A stretch of 64,000 nucleotides of DNA. Origin: Cotesia glomerata. Lineage: Eukaryota; Arthropoda; Insecta; Hymenoptera; Braconidae. Of this stretch, positions 1 through 13,815 are shown in pieces. Position 1 is the first letter of the stretch; each line of letters starts with the position of its first letter. Under the pieces are notes generated by a model, which searched no databases, had not been told where the DNA came from, and worked only from the letters and a program-made list of their open reading frames with translations. A program made the translations under genes and the position numbers. The stretch spans positions 1,798,001 through 1,862,000 of the forward strand of contig NC_058164.1 in assembly GCF_020080835.1 (NCBI RefSeq). The letters are read 5' to 3'.

Positions 1-905
1 AAAATATATGTGTGTGTTTCCACCCTTATCACATGGAATTTTTTGATGAGCCAGCTACACGTGACTCCAACTCTGTTCGGAAAAATTTTTCACTCTAAAG
101 AAGAAAAGTTCGAAGGAGCTGAAAGGAGTAATAAATATTTGAATTTAGCGGGAAAAAATAAATTACAAATGAAACGTATGATTTTAAATGGATTGGAGCC
201 GTGTAGTGAATTATGTAAATTAAAATTTTTAATTGGATGTGATTTTAATAAAACAGTGACGTGTGTGTCGAGGTAATAAAGATGATGACTTTATACCGGG
301 ACAATGTGGTACACATTACTTGAATTGAGTAAAATAAATAAATAAATAAATTTTTTTAAGTGGTGTTAAGTAATAATTTATTAGTAATAGAAAAATAGTA
401 TTTTTAAAAATTAAATTAACGAATTGATGTAAGTAGGGCTGACCGCGAGAATAATCGGGTGGATTTTCAGTAAGGTGGTAAAAAGATATACAAGACCCGT
501 TAAGGCGATCCGTCAGAGTGGGATTGATAGACCGAGAAAACGACCGCGAAATAAAACAAGAGGAAGAAGAAGAAGGAGAAGAAGAAGAGGAAGCTCACGG
601 ATAAGTTTCTTCTTATTCTCTATATCTCTATAGAGAAAATAAGAAGTAATAATAAGAGTAAGAATAGTAGAGCACAGCAGGGAGGGAATAGGAATAATCA
701 AAGGTAAACCACTATGAGAAGACACAATAGCTCCACTAGAGCATGAATTCGTTTAATAACTCGCAAGAGGATTTTTATGATTATGATAACGCGGTGGTAT
801 CTTCATTATGCTTTTACCAGCGACAGCTGTTTCATTTATTTCCAAACAAAATAATAAAGTGAATATTTGCTTGATAATATTGTTATTATTATTATTATGA
901 TTGTT

Positions 906-946
<41 letters not shown>

Positions 947-1280
947 TATTATTATTTAGTAGCCTACTGTGTTATTATTACCGGTAATTTTGAGTTTTAT
1001 TTTATAAATGTATCATGATGGTACAGGATAAAAAAGACAGCGAGGCTAGGTGGATTGCCAGCCGACAGCACGGCTGTCTGATGGAAGAAGCGAGAATAAT
1101 CGACTTGGTAATCGTTGGTGGTAATTATTATTTGTAGCAAATAATAATAGAGTTAAAAATTCAATAAAAATCTAGTAGCCGCGGAGTAAATAGAAAAATA
1201 GCTAAGTAATAGCTGGTGTAATAGTAATAAAGATAATAAGGAAGAAGGAGATTGCAATAAAGAGTTTAGATGAGAGCGTC
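1..1280 (+). other. 5' flank and probable 5' UTR of the FGF gene
   Basis: No convincing coding sequence is visible. An 88-codon open frame at 10-276 has no recognisable motif. The stretch at about 541-600 is strongly purine-rich (AGA/GAA), and a (TTA)n tract lies at 881-957. An in-frame TAA at 1203-1205 stands 78 nt before the ATG at 1281, so the FGF frame does not continue upstream as coding sequence. The segment just before 1281 is probably 5' UTR. The transcription start cannot be placed from sequence. Confidence 0.4.
881..957. repeat. (TTA)n microsatellite
   Basis: This is a run of TTA/ATT triplets with a few interruptions (ATG, TTTTTG, TAC). It lies upstream of the FGF coding start and is probably in the 5' flank or 5' UTR. 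It is likely to vary in length between individuals. Confidence 0.85.
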
Positions 1281-2394
1281 ATGCTTGGTGAGATCGACAC
1301 GGGCGATCCAAAAGTGGTGAAGTCTCATACCGATAGTTCACGATCCATCTCCAATTCTACTCAACCTTTTTATTACCGAAGAGACTCTATTAGTTTTAGT
1401 TTTCACGATAGCAATAACAATAATAATCATTTTAATAGCAATAGTTGTAGTTGTAATAATAGTTGTAATGATGAATTTTCATCCAGTGGACCCTCCGGAC
1501 GAGGGAGAGACAGAGACAGAAATTGTTATCTTAACCGTAAGTTGTGTAAGAAAAAACTCACCAAGGACAATTTGTATTCTTCAATGGATAACTACTCCAT
1601 TGATAATGATAATAATGATGATGATGATGATAATGATCAACGAAATTTATTATTAAACAGTGCTGATAGATCCGCGATTTATTGTGAGACGCATTTATGC
1701 TACGATGATAAAAAATGTGGAAATGAAGAATCATCATGTAAAAAAAAGTCAGTGTTAACTAGGGTTAGTAATTATTTAACTGAGTCTCCGGTCGAGTCTA
1801 GTCAACGCTTCCGTACATTGGGAGATTCCAAAGGAAGAGGCAGTATTGACAGAGAAAAGCTTAGTAGAGTGGAGAATGAATGGTTCGTGAGTTATAAAAG
1901 TGACGAGTGTAACTTTAAAGACAATAATATTGATAATTGTAGTTTTAATAATGATTATGATAATGATGATGATGATATTGATAGTAACAGTAGTTTCAAA
2001 AGTAACGGTAGCGGTAGAAGTAGTACAAGTTATTACAAATTGAAAGACAAGTGTGACCGTAGAATCCCATGCAGACGGTTTTACATCCAATTTGCGTTTA
2101 TATTGTTTTTGATTGCATTTGGTGGACAGACGGGTGTCGGAGCGGGCATTGGGATTGGTGTACCTAGATCAAGTGTACTTGGGATTATTACCGTGGGTAC
2201 GATGTTCGGTGTGACCGGCGTTAAAGCTGCGCCAGTTGACTTGAGTGATGCTGGTATTAGGGCTGAACGCTCTGCTAATTTATCTCATCTCACTGGCACG
2301 TCAAGGAAGATACTTATATTTATTAAGAATAAATATCTTCAAATTTTACCCGATGGCACTGTTAATGGGACGGAAAACTTTACTGCTGATTACA
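1281..2394 (+). CDS. bnl: FGF ligand, Branchless-like, coding exon 1 (residues 1-371 plus one base)
   Basis: The product is a secreted fibroblast growth factor. In insects Branchless signals through the receptor Breathless to guide tracheal branching; that role is family knowledge. ATG 1281 is the first Met after an in-frame stop at 1203. Residues 1-260 are low-complexity and charged, rich in Asn, Ser, Asp and Cys, with Asn and Asp runs at about 45-60, 108-119 and 222-235. Residues about 268-315 are hydrophobic (FAFILFLIAF, then Gly/Val-rich) and end in VKAAP, which resembles a signal-peptide cleavage site. RAER at 327-330 is a minimal furin-type motif. The FGF core begins about residue 341 with YLQILPDGTVNGT. 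The exon stops at the donor GTGAGT at 2395; reading on to 2426 is intron. It leaves one base (phase 1). Assignment to Branchless rather than the FGF8-like insect ligands rests on NYNTYSS and LYVGLNRHGQPRR in exon 3. Confidence 0.88.
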
Positions 2395-3062
2395 GTGAGT
2401 CTATTTTTTTCATATTTATTGAGTAAAATAGAAGTTTAATTTTATTTTTAAGAGTTAAAAAAATTTTTTAAATATTATTTTCGCTAAAATTTTTAAGAAT
2501 TAAAAATTAATTTTCTACAGAAAATAAATAATTTTTAAAAACCGAAATTATTATTTTTATTATTAAATTATCGTAATTTCAATAATAAAAAAATTATAAT
2601 TTTATTTGCATAAAAATTTTGATATTTAAAAAAATTTTATAATATTTAAAAAAGTCGATATAAAATTTTACTAACAAATTATTTTCTTTAAAAATTTCGG
2701 GGATGGTCCATTTAACTCTCGGCCATAAACTTTCATCAACAAATAAAAAATGTTAAAAAACACCAATTTATAAATTTTTATATAAACGATTAATTAAGTA
2801 GAAAGTTAATCAACAGCTTAATTAATTTTACCCTTAATAAATATAAAAAATCTGAAAATATGAAACTAATGAGAGGCTAATTATCTCAAAAATAAATTAT
2901 TAAAAAAGAAATCACAAATGAATAATAACCATATAATTAAAGTTACATCAGAATAAATAAATAAATTAATTAATTACCAAGAGTTTAAAACCTGTAAAGC
3001 TGATCGCGTTACCTGTAGATTTAAAAAAGAACTTTTAAGAATCAACAAATTTAACGATTGAC

Positions 3063-3101
3063 GTGTATTCTTGGCGGAGCAGTTGCGATCCAAGAATACA
3101 C
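3063..3101. other. perfect 12-bp-stem hairpin in intron 1
   Basis: GTGTATTCTTGG at 3063-3074 is exactly reverse-complemented at 3090-3101, with a 15-nt loop. The surroundings are AT-rich but this segment is less so. It is too short for a typical miRNA precursor. It could be a structured RNA element, a protein-binding dyad or a transposon remnant. Confidence 0.6.
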
Positions 3102-5067
3102 CGACTATCTTGTATTAAACTAGTCCACAGTAGAGTAAGTAACCTTTCCATCAACCTCCCTCATCCTAATTACAGGCGTTAATTCACTCGCCTTCTCACA
3201 CGTACACGTTTTGTTTAAAAAACAAAAAACAAAAATAAATAGAGCAAAATCAATCAACTAATTACTTGCTATCCTGGCTTGAGACAGCATTCTTCATTCT
3301 TTAACTAAAAGATACTAAATAAATGATAAAAATATCTTCCTGCATTTCCAACATTCACAAACGGTTTTTTAATTTTTCTTACACTCCTTTTACATACTCA
3401 AGTCGGTTTATTTTATTTTATTTGCCCTTATTATAGTGATGTTCTGCAAATAAAAACTCTCAACACATTGTAAGAGTAATTGCAAAAAGATTATTATGCC
3501 TACAGAGCTTGGTAGTGTAAAGGGTTGACGGTGTAAATTACACAAGGGAATTATGCTAAGTGATTGTCTGTCGGTACGCTTTAGCAAGGTTGCTAGAAAA
3601 TAATGACACTGTATATATTTTAATATGGATTATAAAAGTAGTGGATTATAAAAGACCCAAGTTATATTGGATAAGAACACCTTATTCACTTGGAAGCTTA
3701 CCAAACGATTCACCGGCTGTTACACTACTTAGTCACCCGTTTACTTTAGCTTAAACGCAATACACAAGTGCTTTAACTAAACTATAGTAACCACAGAGTA
3801 ACTCAACTTAGCATATTACATAGTAAACTCTGTGTTGTGTATTTTACAAGTGTGTACAGCTGAAATAATCGTATCAGTAAAAGTATAGTAGGAACAGAAC
3901 GGTAGCGAGTATTATTCAGATCACTTAACTTCATTCCCATATTTAAAACTATTTCAATTGAACTAGAGCTTTGATTTAACTCAAGATTACTTTTTATGAT
4001 ATTAAGTGGAGAGTTTAGTTTAACTTGGTTGAACACGGTCCACGTGCAGACTGATCACCGAGTGAATATAAAAATTTAAACTCTTAGACGGAAGGTATGA
4101 TGATGATGATAATGGCAGCGGCGGTGATTCGCAATCCTTAGTCCAGTGACGAAGACGACCAGATCGCTTTGGATATCAATCATCGTGGAATCCGGCCTAC
4201 TTAATTGGCCTCTCCTACCTGGATACATGATTCTTCATTCCTGTACTTATTTAGATTTACTAGCAGTGATCACGTGTCGTTATTTTCTTTAAACGTCTAT
4301 TGCGACCAACTGATCGCCTTAATTCTCCTCTCATCTCTTCTTTTATACAGTTAATTTTTATTTTTGATGATCTTCGTTATTACTTTGAGTTGTCGGTACT
4401 ATTTGCTCTGTTTTAATTATCTGTAATGTATTCCGATGATACAAATAGTTTCATTTACTTGATACAGTACATATATATCTATATCTTTATATACTAGAGA
4501 TGGTTGTTGCTAGTTATTGGTTTTACATACTCTCATACGTATGCAAATTACAAGCGAGAAAACTACGAGATAATTTGATATTTTTTCTTCGGTGAATTTG
4601 TAGTTGCAACTTGTTTTTTAAAATTTGTAGTTGTTAAAACTACATTCCTGCTGAGTAAATTATTTTATTTTCTTATAAAGAAAAAAAAAATGTTTTTCCT
4701 CATTTTAGATAATTTTTTATCTGGTTATTATTTCAATACCTACTACATCTGATAGGTATTCCCGAGATCGGAAGTATTAATTATACACATTTGGTATATT
4801 AATTTATAAATTATAAAATAACATAGTATTTTAGTAATTTAAATTACTGCGTGAAATGTTGATGTATGCTCGAGCATTAATTGAACCAAACGAAAAAGAA
4901 GCTTTAAAAATTATGAGTAATTGTGTGTAATTTAAATGGATAAAAATACTTTAAAAAACGTAATAATAATGATGATAAATAAATGAGAAAATTTCGTATG
5001 GTGTCGTGTAATCTCGATTGAATATCAAGATAAAGTTACCAGACTTCAATGCGATCTAGCAGAAAGG

Positions 5068-5106
5068 ATAAAATAAAATAAAATAAAATAGAATAAAATA
5101 GAATAA
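5068..5106. repeat. (AAAAT)n microsatellite
   Basis: Pentanucleotide AAAAT/AAATA units in tandem, with AATAG variants towards the right end. It lies in FGF intron 1. Confidence 0.8.
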
Positions 5107-6559
5107 CTGGAGTTTGTAGTTGTATTGCTCGATTGCTGAATAAGCGGGTATTATAACGCGCGATTAGCTAAGCCGGAACTGCATTGGTAGTTCAAGGGTT
5201 ATATAGGATCAGAATGAACGCATCACGTACATCGAGACTGCATTCATCGTTCCGCTCCTCCCCATGTTTCCTTGAGTTTTCCTTCAGGCTTTAATCCACC
5301 CTTTATACTCTTGATCTTTTTAACTTAGCTGGTGTTTTTTTATTGCTCTTTTCTTCGTAGTTTCTTCAACGTTTACTTCTTCTCGTTTCTATTTATACTT
5401 TTAGTATAACTCTATCCTTTAACTCTCTATCCTATCTTCTCATTCTTCTCATCTTGGTTACTGCGATTGATCTACTGCGAATTATATCTAGTCACGCGAA
5501 TTCTCTGTACTTGATAACATTTTTAAATAATAGTTAGTGCATACTCAACAAATTTAATAAATTTTTTAAAAATAGTAAATATTTACAAGGCTATTTAAAT
5601 CTCTAACTAATGTAAATACGCTCCGGTTTAATTATTGCTATTAGTGTAAGTAATAATTTTTTATTTGCTTGCAAAATAAAATCAATCCTTGAGTTTATTT
5701 AATCTGACTAATAAACTTTTAATTAGTCAAATAAAAAACTATTTGATTTGCAAATAAAAGTTTTGCGAAAAAAATGACTTTTATATTTTAAAATAAAAAA
5801 AAAAAAATGTGTGGGCGTACGTCCAAAGATAAAGTAACACGTACTCTGCATATAAACTTGCCATACCATTGAGTATTGACCTACCTCAATGGAGGCACAG
5901 GCTGTTGCGTATACTTTTTAAAGTCAAGTGTACTTCTTACATATGTATAAGACTTTTTTATTATTTTATCCGGCAATGTTAATGATTGCGTATTAGAAAT
6001 TGTTCATTTAAATAAATTATTCATTCAGAATTTTATTGCCGAATCATTTAGAGTTATATGTATTTTGGAGCGAGGAATTCGGGTCAAAATTATCTCGCGA
6101 TCAATTTAGATGTTTTTTTATTCCTTATTCCTTGCGAGCAAAAGTGAAAATAAAATTTAAAAAAATAATAAGTGGGATTCTTATAAGTGACAGCAAAGTT
6201 GAGTTCAAAATTTTGTTTGTTATCCAATCTACAGAGACAAATAGTTACGGAAGGAGAATAAATAAACTTCTGAAGAGTCAAAAACATTTTTCAGAAGAAC
6301 ACTTCTGGATGTTTACCATTAATTTTCTACAAGAACTTTGTCAACTTATTTGAATTATTAATTTCTTTTGTAAAGATGACAATAGTAAAAGAAAATTTAT
6401 TTTCAATTTCAAAAGAATAGAAAATTGGAGGATTTTTTTGAATTTAGTGATAAAAATATCGGATCTTGTTATCACGTTTATTTTTTTTATAAATATTTGT
6501 TTGATTATAATGTATACTCCAATTTTAAATTGTTATTTAAATTTCATTTTTTCTAAGAT

Positions 6560-6710
6560 TATCAATAGTTACTGAAGAAAAAAATACTATTATTATTGTG
6601 AAAATTTCATTGGAACAAGAACATATATTCTTGATAATTATCAAGAATATATTTTCTTTTCTGAAGAATTAATCACTAAATTCAAATTTATTTTAACAAA
6701 TTCTTGAGTT
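6560..6710. repeat. palindromic AT-rich repeat, MITE-like
   Basis: A 30-bp perfect palindrome is centred at about 6637 (arm TTGATAATTATCAA extended by ATTC/GAAT on each side). It sits within a region related to copies at about 19135-19262 and 25240-25364, all sharing words such as AAGAACATAT.ATTCTT and GAATTAATC. The boundaries are approximate and no target duplication was identified. Confidence 0.4.
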
Positions 6711-9560
6711 TAAAAATCTATATTTACTCGACAAACATCACTCACAATTGAAGAATAATTCATTTAAAAATACAGGAATAAACTAATTCATATAATTTAA
6801 TACGTAAATTTTTTCTATGCTTGTATGGGAATTGGAGCTATAATAACATAGAAATTATTATAATTTTAACATAGAAACAATTCCTACAATAACATGCGGG
6901 CTTAACGATGTTGTACAGTTATTTTAACTACATCATGCAAAAACAATCGCTGTATTCTTAATATTAGAATACATTCTAAGTATAACAAACAGAAATTTTG
7001 ACTATTTTATATAATAATTATGCTTATGCTAATTTAATATAAATTTTCGTAAGTTGAAGTCAGAAAAATAATAAATATATTGCTTACTTTTCCCTTCAAA
7101 TTTAATTAAAAAAAATAAACGCAAAAAAAAATCGAAAAAAAAATTTTCATAAGAAACATAACTGTTTACATCATCTCATACATAAAAATATTTCTCACAT
7201 ATAAAATGAAATTGAAATCAATGGTATTGAATGGAGTGTGCCGAGGTCTTATGCACATATATTTACAATGTATGTAAATCTAATATGATAAATGATAAGT
7301 ATATTATGTTATTCTGGTGGCTGATAGTTATAGTATCCACGAAGTACGGAAGTAAGTTGCTTTCGCCTGTACTACACTGTTGATTAACCCGACGGTTTAT
7401 TGTAATTGAAATATCCCGGATGGCCTAGTACGTACTCCATATTAGTCTGCAGATAGAAAGTAAAGGGTCCAAGATAAAAATATAAGCTAAATACTAAAAA
7501 TACGTGAACGCGGATGCGGTAAAAAAATAAAAGCGCCGGGTAGAGTCGGCCTGGAGTTAAATAAACAAATAAAACAATAAATTTCTTGGCAGAGAATAAA
7601 ATAAACCTCTTTTAAGAACGTGTCATTTTGCACGTATACGCATCACAAATAATATACAATTGAAGCCTGAGAGTCAATAACCCCGATATCTAGATCAATT
7701 GAATAGTAAATATTCTCTCCATCAACGAAGTTGTACTATTGACCCTTAAACTCGAGCTTGAAGTGATGTAACACACTAAATCGCGGCTAAGAAATAATAA
7801 CTCCGATCATTAATTTTACTACCGACTCATTACACTCCGTCGAATTTATCTTCATTTAGTTTTAGATTCTCCTTTTATTGCCTTTCGACGAACATCATAA
7901 ACTCAAAGCCATCTTGGTGATTAATCATACTATTAGTGTCTATTTATTAGTTTTTTCTCTTTATTTTTTATCTGTATGTTATGCTATTATCTATTATTAA
8001 TCTTGACAATCATTGCATCCATGACATTATAGCGCGCATTTGAATGTTAATAGAAAGTTCATTGACAGAGTTCACGGCAGTTTCATTGATAAATATTCTT
8101 CGCAGCAGATGAGTCAGTGCCTGTTGGTTATTTAAATTCCATTTTTTCATATGATTGTTTACCGATAGAATTAAAATTTTTACTGTTCCAGTAATTTTTT
8201 TTTCGAATTTTAAATTAATTGCTAATTTTGAAAATGAAAATTTTCAAAAATCTTAATAAATTTCAAACCAATATTTCGTTGTATTTTTAGAGAATTATTG
8301 AAATTAAACAATGCAAAATCTTGCAACTTTTTACGTAAATCACTTATATTGATTCCTTCCTAAATTAAATTAGTTCATTGATTAAATATTTAATGAAGTT
8401 TTTTAATTATAAAAATTTTACTCAATAAAAATTTTTTCTTTGAAAAAATCTTTTGCTTGATTCTAGACAAACAGAAATTTTCATTCAACCTTTTTTTATA
8501 GAGTGTGAAACAATTGTCAAGTTAAAAAATTAAAAAACAACAAAATTAATTATTATTAATATTTTTAAAAAAACCTGTATTAAATTTTTATATAAATAAA
8601 CTTTGTTGAGTAAAAATTTAAACTTTTAAAACTTTTTAAAATAATTTTTTTTTAATTTCCTTTCAACTTTTGTTGATTAAAATTTTACTGTAGAAAAAAA
8701 TTAACAATTGATTTCAATCCATCTTACAGTATCTTAAATGATTTATGTAAAAAGTTACACGCTTTTTCCATCAAATCTAATCAATAGATAATGAAATACT
8801 GAAAAAAGATCCAAAAATTATCATCCAAATTTTTTATTTACGGTATTTCCTGCATCAACAAATTGATTGACATTCTTGTGGTTTCAAGGCTCCCTAATTT
8901 CTATGAAATAATTATTCAAAGTGAAAAAATAGTGTTAAGTATACAAAAATAATGAATAAATTCAACGATCACCACAGACAACATTTATAAAAATTCCAAG
9001 TATCAACATAACAGATATTTGACAACTTTTAAAAAATTTACGTTTAAATATTTGTGTTACTTTAATCAGTTATTAATAAGACTTGCACAAGTTTAAAAAC
9101 ACTCGCTTACGTCATACGTTTTATTACCGACTTGTAAGTTCAATATAAAAAAAAAAATTGTCTGTTGAATTGTGGAATTTAGTGAGGCATCTGCAAAATT
9201 ATTGGTAGTAACTGTCTAGTAAACACAAGACAAGAACCGTAAGCTAAAAAATATTTTAAAAAAGTAATATTGTCATGAAGAATTTGAGTGTTTAATTTTT
9301 ATTATTTATCTCATCTCACTAATTGCCATTAGCGAGTATGTATGTACTTTTATAGAAGACAATGCCATGTACTTTAATGTACTTGAATGCCAAGAATATT
9401 TTAAACCTGTAATTCTCATACTCATCATTTTATCTTACCCTCCATTATTAAATGTTAATTGTTATTAATTAAGAATTAAAATCCCAGAATGTGGAGCTTC
9501 AAAAAATTTATAATTAATAAATATTTGAATTTACCGTTAAATTGAATTAAAAAAATTATT

Positions 9561-9781
9561 ATAAAATGCATGTAAAGGTTTTTTTTTTATTTTTTAGCCA
9601 TGTATACTAATATCATTATCATTATAATTATCATTACTACAGGTATTTACGCTCTGTTTTCCTTTCTTTGAGAATGTCTTGAGATGAAAAATTTTTTATA
9701 AAATGTACGTAAAAATTTTTTCTATCATTCCTATAGATATTTACGTTATGTTTTCTGTTTTCCTTTCTTTGAGAATGTCTT
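9561..9781. repeat. imperfect tandem duplication
   Basis: Two units start with ATAAAATG(C/T)A(T/C)GTAAA at 9561 and 9698, and both end in the same 24-nt string finishing TTTGAGAATGTCTT at 9680 and 9781. The first unit is longer because it contains an ATTATCATTA-rich stretch. No function is suggested. Confidence 0.65.
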
Positions 9782-12700
9782 ATATTTTTCTCGGGTTCGT
9801 TTGTGTGGTGATCGTTAGATAAACAACTCGGTTGTCCACTTTTTCGTGCCCTTCCGCCCTCAGGTTAACGAGAAAACGGAACATTGGATTTCTTTACGAC
9901 GGTTTAAGAGTGACTACTGCACGATACTGAAGAATATAATAACGTGTAGGCTGGCTGAGTGTTCTGTAGGCTGATAATGGGTGAAGAAGAGATAGTATTT
10001 GTTAGTAGAATAGAAGAAAAGTCATTATGACGCTGAAAGCTCGACTATAAGTCCGAGTCTTACAGTTCATTAGATCTCTAGCACGTATTTAATGAAAGTA
10101 CGCTAAATGTCACTTTAATACCTGGAAAAGAGTTAACGGCCACCATACGACATAATATAGTAGCTTGGCTTCCATTCGAACCATCAACCATCACAAAGCA
10201 GTCGGAATGTCAGTGACACTAAAAATCATTCCCATATAATTTTTTCATTCCATTTTATTTTATATAAATATCATTTTTTTATATTTTTATATTTTAATTA
10301 ACGATTTACTACAAACAATAATTGTCTCTCTCGTCTATGTCTATGCAATTATAAATTATTATTATTATTATTATCATTATCATTGATAAAAACTTTTCCG
10401 TTAAAGAAAAATAAATAACAACTTTCTAAATTAACGTTATTAGAGACACTTTTAAGTTATCATCCATTCGTTCTAGTTAACGAGGAAAATAAAAAATATT
10501 TCTGCATGTTTTTTTGTTCAAAAATTTTTTTATTGGAAATTAAATAAAATAATTGAATTTTTTCCGTAGAAAGCCGGATAAATTACATGATCGTTGATTG
10601 AATATATACAATAATTTTCTAGTGACCCAGATATGGAAATAATGAATTTTTTATAAACGCCGATGTTTTATTTTATGTAACATATGTGTATAAATATGCA
10701 TTATATATATCGAGAATGAATTATCAAGAACACCCACGGACACGCGAACTCGGATTCGGACCCTCTTCGAAGGCAAACTCGTTCATTACTAAGATTAAGA
10801 CATCTCCACGATGGAGGTTTCAAATCAACGATTCTGGCGCCTCTCCTTCTCTTTTTTTTCTGCTCCGATTTATAGATCGATGTTTGCATATTTTATCCTG
10901 TTAAAATATGGATTTATGGGTAGATATTGCAGTGTTAAACGTCAAGTGCTAGATCATGGATCATGGGCGTTGTATATCTTTATATATTTATGGATTTTTT
11001 TTGTTTATTTTCAGGATTGGCTATCAATTTTGTTTATTTATAGAATATTTAACTGTTTGGTTAGAGGGCAGAATGAAATTAGCCACCGATTTCATTCATA
11101 TGTGTACATTGTGAGCTATGAATAGCGTGAGAAATTCCTTGCGAAATGTCTATAAGTTGACCGCACAATTAACCGCAGTAAAATTCTAGAAATTAATACG
11201 TGGATATACTTTGTGCGTTAAGTAAATTTAATGCAATAAGATGTGAAAATTAACTAATTAACTTTCATTATTCAAATTTTATCATTATTATGATCATTTA
11301 TTTTTATGAATTCTAAGAAACAGATTAGAATGCTTGTAATATGTCTTGTTTTAATTTTTATTTTTTCTATTAGAGTAAATGAGCGCTAAAATAAGAAAAA
11401 AAGGATGAGGAGTTAAAGATTAAATGTGAAAGATAATAGAAAGATTCAATTTTTTTGTTAAATAGTTACAATTTCTCGGTAAAAATAAATTATTTTTGAT
11501 TATTTCTGTGAATATTGCGAATTTAAATGATAACAGCTAGTGATTAATAAGAAACAAATGAATGATAATTTTATTAAAATCACTTTATGATTTAGTGTAT
11601 GTCAATAGGTCGCGAAATTTAAATGTTTGAGACTTTTATTTGGAATTTGAAACTTGAAGAATTTTTTGAAGTTAACAAAATTGTTCATTATTTAAGATAA
11701 AAAAATTCTTTAAAAATATGAAGATTTTAAATAGAGAGTAACTTAAAAAATTTATATGTATTCGAATGATCAAATTTATGAATTCGCTTAGAGATAAAAA
11801 AAAGTTAACGCTGTGTAAATAATTTTATCTGATTTAAAAGTACTTGACTTTGTTCAAATCTGAGGAGACTAAACAAACATTAGTTAGCGTGTCGCTGAAT
11901 TGGCGCAGTTACTTAGTAAGGCAGTAGAGCTACTGTTTGGAATTTAATGAAATTTGGTATGTTAATAGAATATAGAAATATAAAAATCAAATTAAATTTT
12001 TCAAGAGCTAAAGAAAAGATATTGAATTAAAAAAATTTTTGTCTTTTACATTGAGAAATTTTTTTTCTTTTATTAAAAGTACCGTTCAAATTTTGATGAA
12101 AATTAAGTAAAATAACATTGAATATTTTTCGTAATTAAAAGTACAAATTCAGAGCATCTAATCATAATTATTAATAAAAAACTATTGAAAATTATTTCTG
12201 TCTCTTTTTGAAACTTTGTATTTGAAATTTGACTTTTGCAGTATTGAGAGTACTATACCTTGACAGTGTGACTTTAATACAGAATATTTTTTAAACTAAA
12301 AAAAATTAATTAGAGCTAAAAAAAAAACATGTTTTTAATTTTTACAAAAATTAGTTAAAATTTTGTCGACATTAATTTTATTAAAAAAGGTTAAAAAAAA
12401 AATTATTTTGTGTATTACAGCAGTAATTCATTAAAAATAATTGTTCAAAAAAAATTGAAATTTAGTGTGCATAATATTTGAAAAGACACTCATAAAATAA
12501 AATTTGAATAATCTGAAAAAAGTAACGAAAATAAGTAAAATAAATAAATTATAAACTTAACCTCGAGAAATAATGTGTGTTAAAAAATATTTACTTGAAT
12601 ATAATATTAAATACAAACAAAAGTAAATTCAAGTAGTTGAATAATAATTCTCTCGAGCATTTAGTAAACTATTTTAATGATTATTATACTGGCTGTTAAA

Positions 12701-13790
12701 ACCCGTTTTCGATATTCGTTATACTATGTGTTTCACGGATAATGATAAAATGGCTCATTGAATTTTATAGCTTATACATCAAATTAACCTACGGGCAAAC
12801 AGTTGATGCAGAACTGATCATCGCTAGCACCATCACCATCACCAGCGTGGATATCACAACAAACTAATAAGCTCTATTGAAATTGAATACACCTGTTTAC
12901 AGTAATCTGGCTGTTGTAAGCTCTCTCATCTCGATCCCAAGTTTCAATTCACGATAAGAAACTAAATAAGAAGGTGGCCTTTAATCATCAAAGAATTGAT
13001 AATAACAACTTATCTGACATTATATCGACTCACTATGTATTATAAACCTCGTAGAGCAGATTATCAGTCACTCGAGTAATCACGTTGTCTGCACTTAACG
13101 TCAAGTCACTCAGCATCTTTCCACTCAATTTATTTAATAAACTTCTATGAAATTAGTTATTCATTCATAATCGCCTCCTCTCCCTCCCACTCGGGTCTTT
13201 ACGCGCCGCGGTGTTAATAAAGCGGCAATTCGAGGTTGTCCTAAAATTAATTATCTACAAGTAATCAACTGAACACGATAATTATGTGTGATTGTACGTT
13301 TAGTAAACAAGGATATAAATGGTCCGAGTCAATTAATGTGTTCACTTATCTTCGATCACGATAGCGATCAATTTCCCCGATCCTCTCTCTTCATTTCTTA
13401 TAAATACCGCCGTTAACTCGTTCGACAATTTATATTTTATATTTTATTTTCTTTGCACCGGAGCTTAAACCTGCTGATGACGCCGATGAGTAGCCGAGCG
13501 AAATAATATTTTAGATGGTAAAAAAATATAAATAAATATCATCGGATGTAATATAATTTATTATTTTGGACTCCTTTTCTTTTAAAATATTTTAATCTTA
13601 TATTTTATGCTTAATACTTTCTATTTAATTTATTCAATCAAATTTATGCCCTCGTTCTTCTTCTCGGACACTGTACACCTTTTCCACCGCCAATTATATT
13701 AAGGACGGCGTGTACGAATGCTAAATCACCGGGGCGATTATCGACAAGACGGATCGACATAACGAGTAGGTGGATTATACACCGAAAATA

Positions 13791-13815
13791 AGAAGGAGGA
13801 GGAGGAGGAGGAGGC
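13791..13815. repeat. (GGA)n microsatellite
   Basis: A short GGA run inside a slightly GC-richer block of FGF intron 1. The small open frames read through it on both strands are low-complexity artefacts. Confidence 0.8.

Noticed and set aside
10..276. 88-codon + frame at the left edge
   Set aside because: There is no recognisable family, no splice partner and no codon bias. It could be the end of an upstream exon, but nothing supports that.
1776..2090. 104-codon minus-strand frame over FGF exon 1
   Set aside because: It is an antisense shadow of the GAT/AAT tracts, giving poly-Ile, with no domain.
2395..2426. Extension of FGF exon 1 to the stop at 2424-2426
   Set aside because: The frame crosses a strong GTGAGT donor. 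Splicing to 23069 restores the FGF core, while the extension gives only SIFFIFIE.
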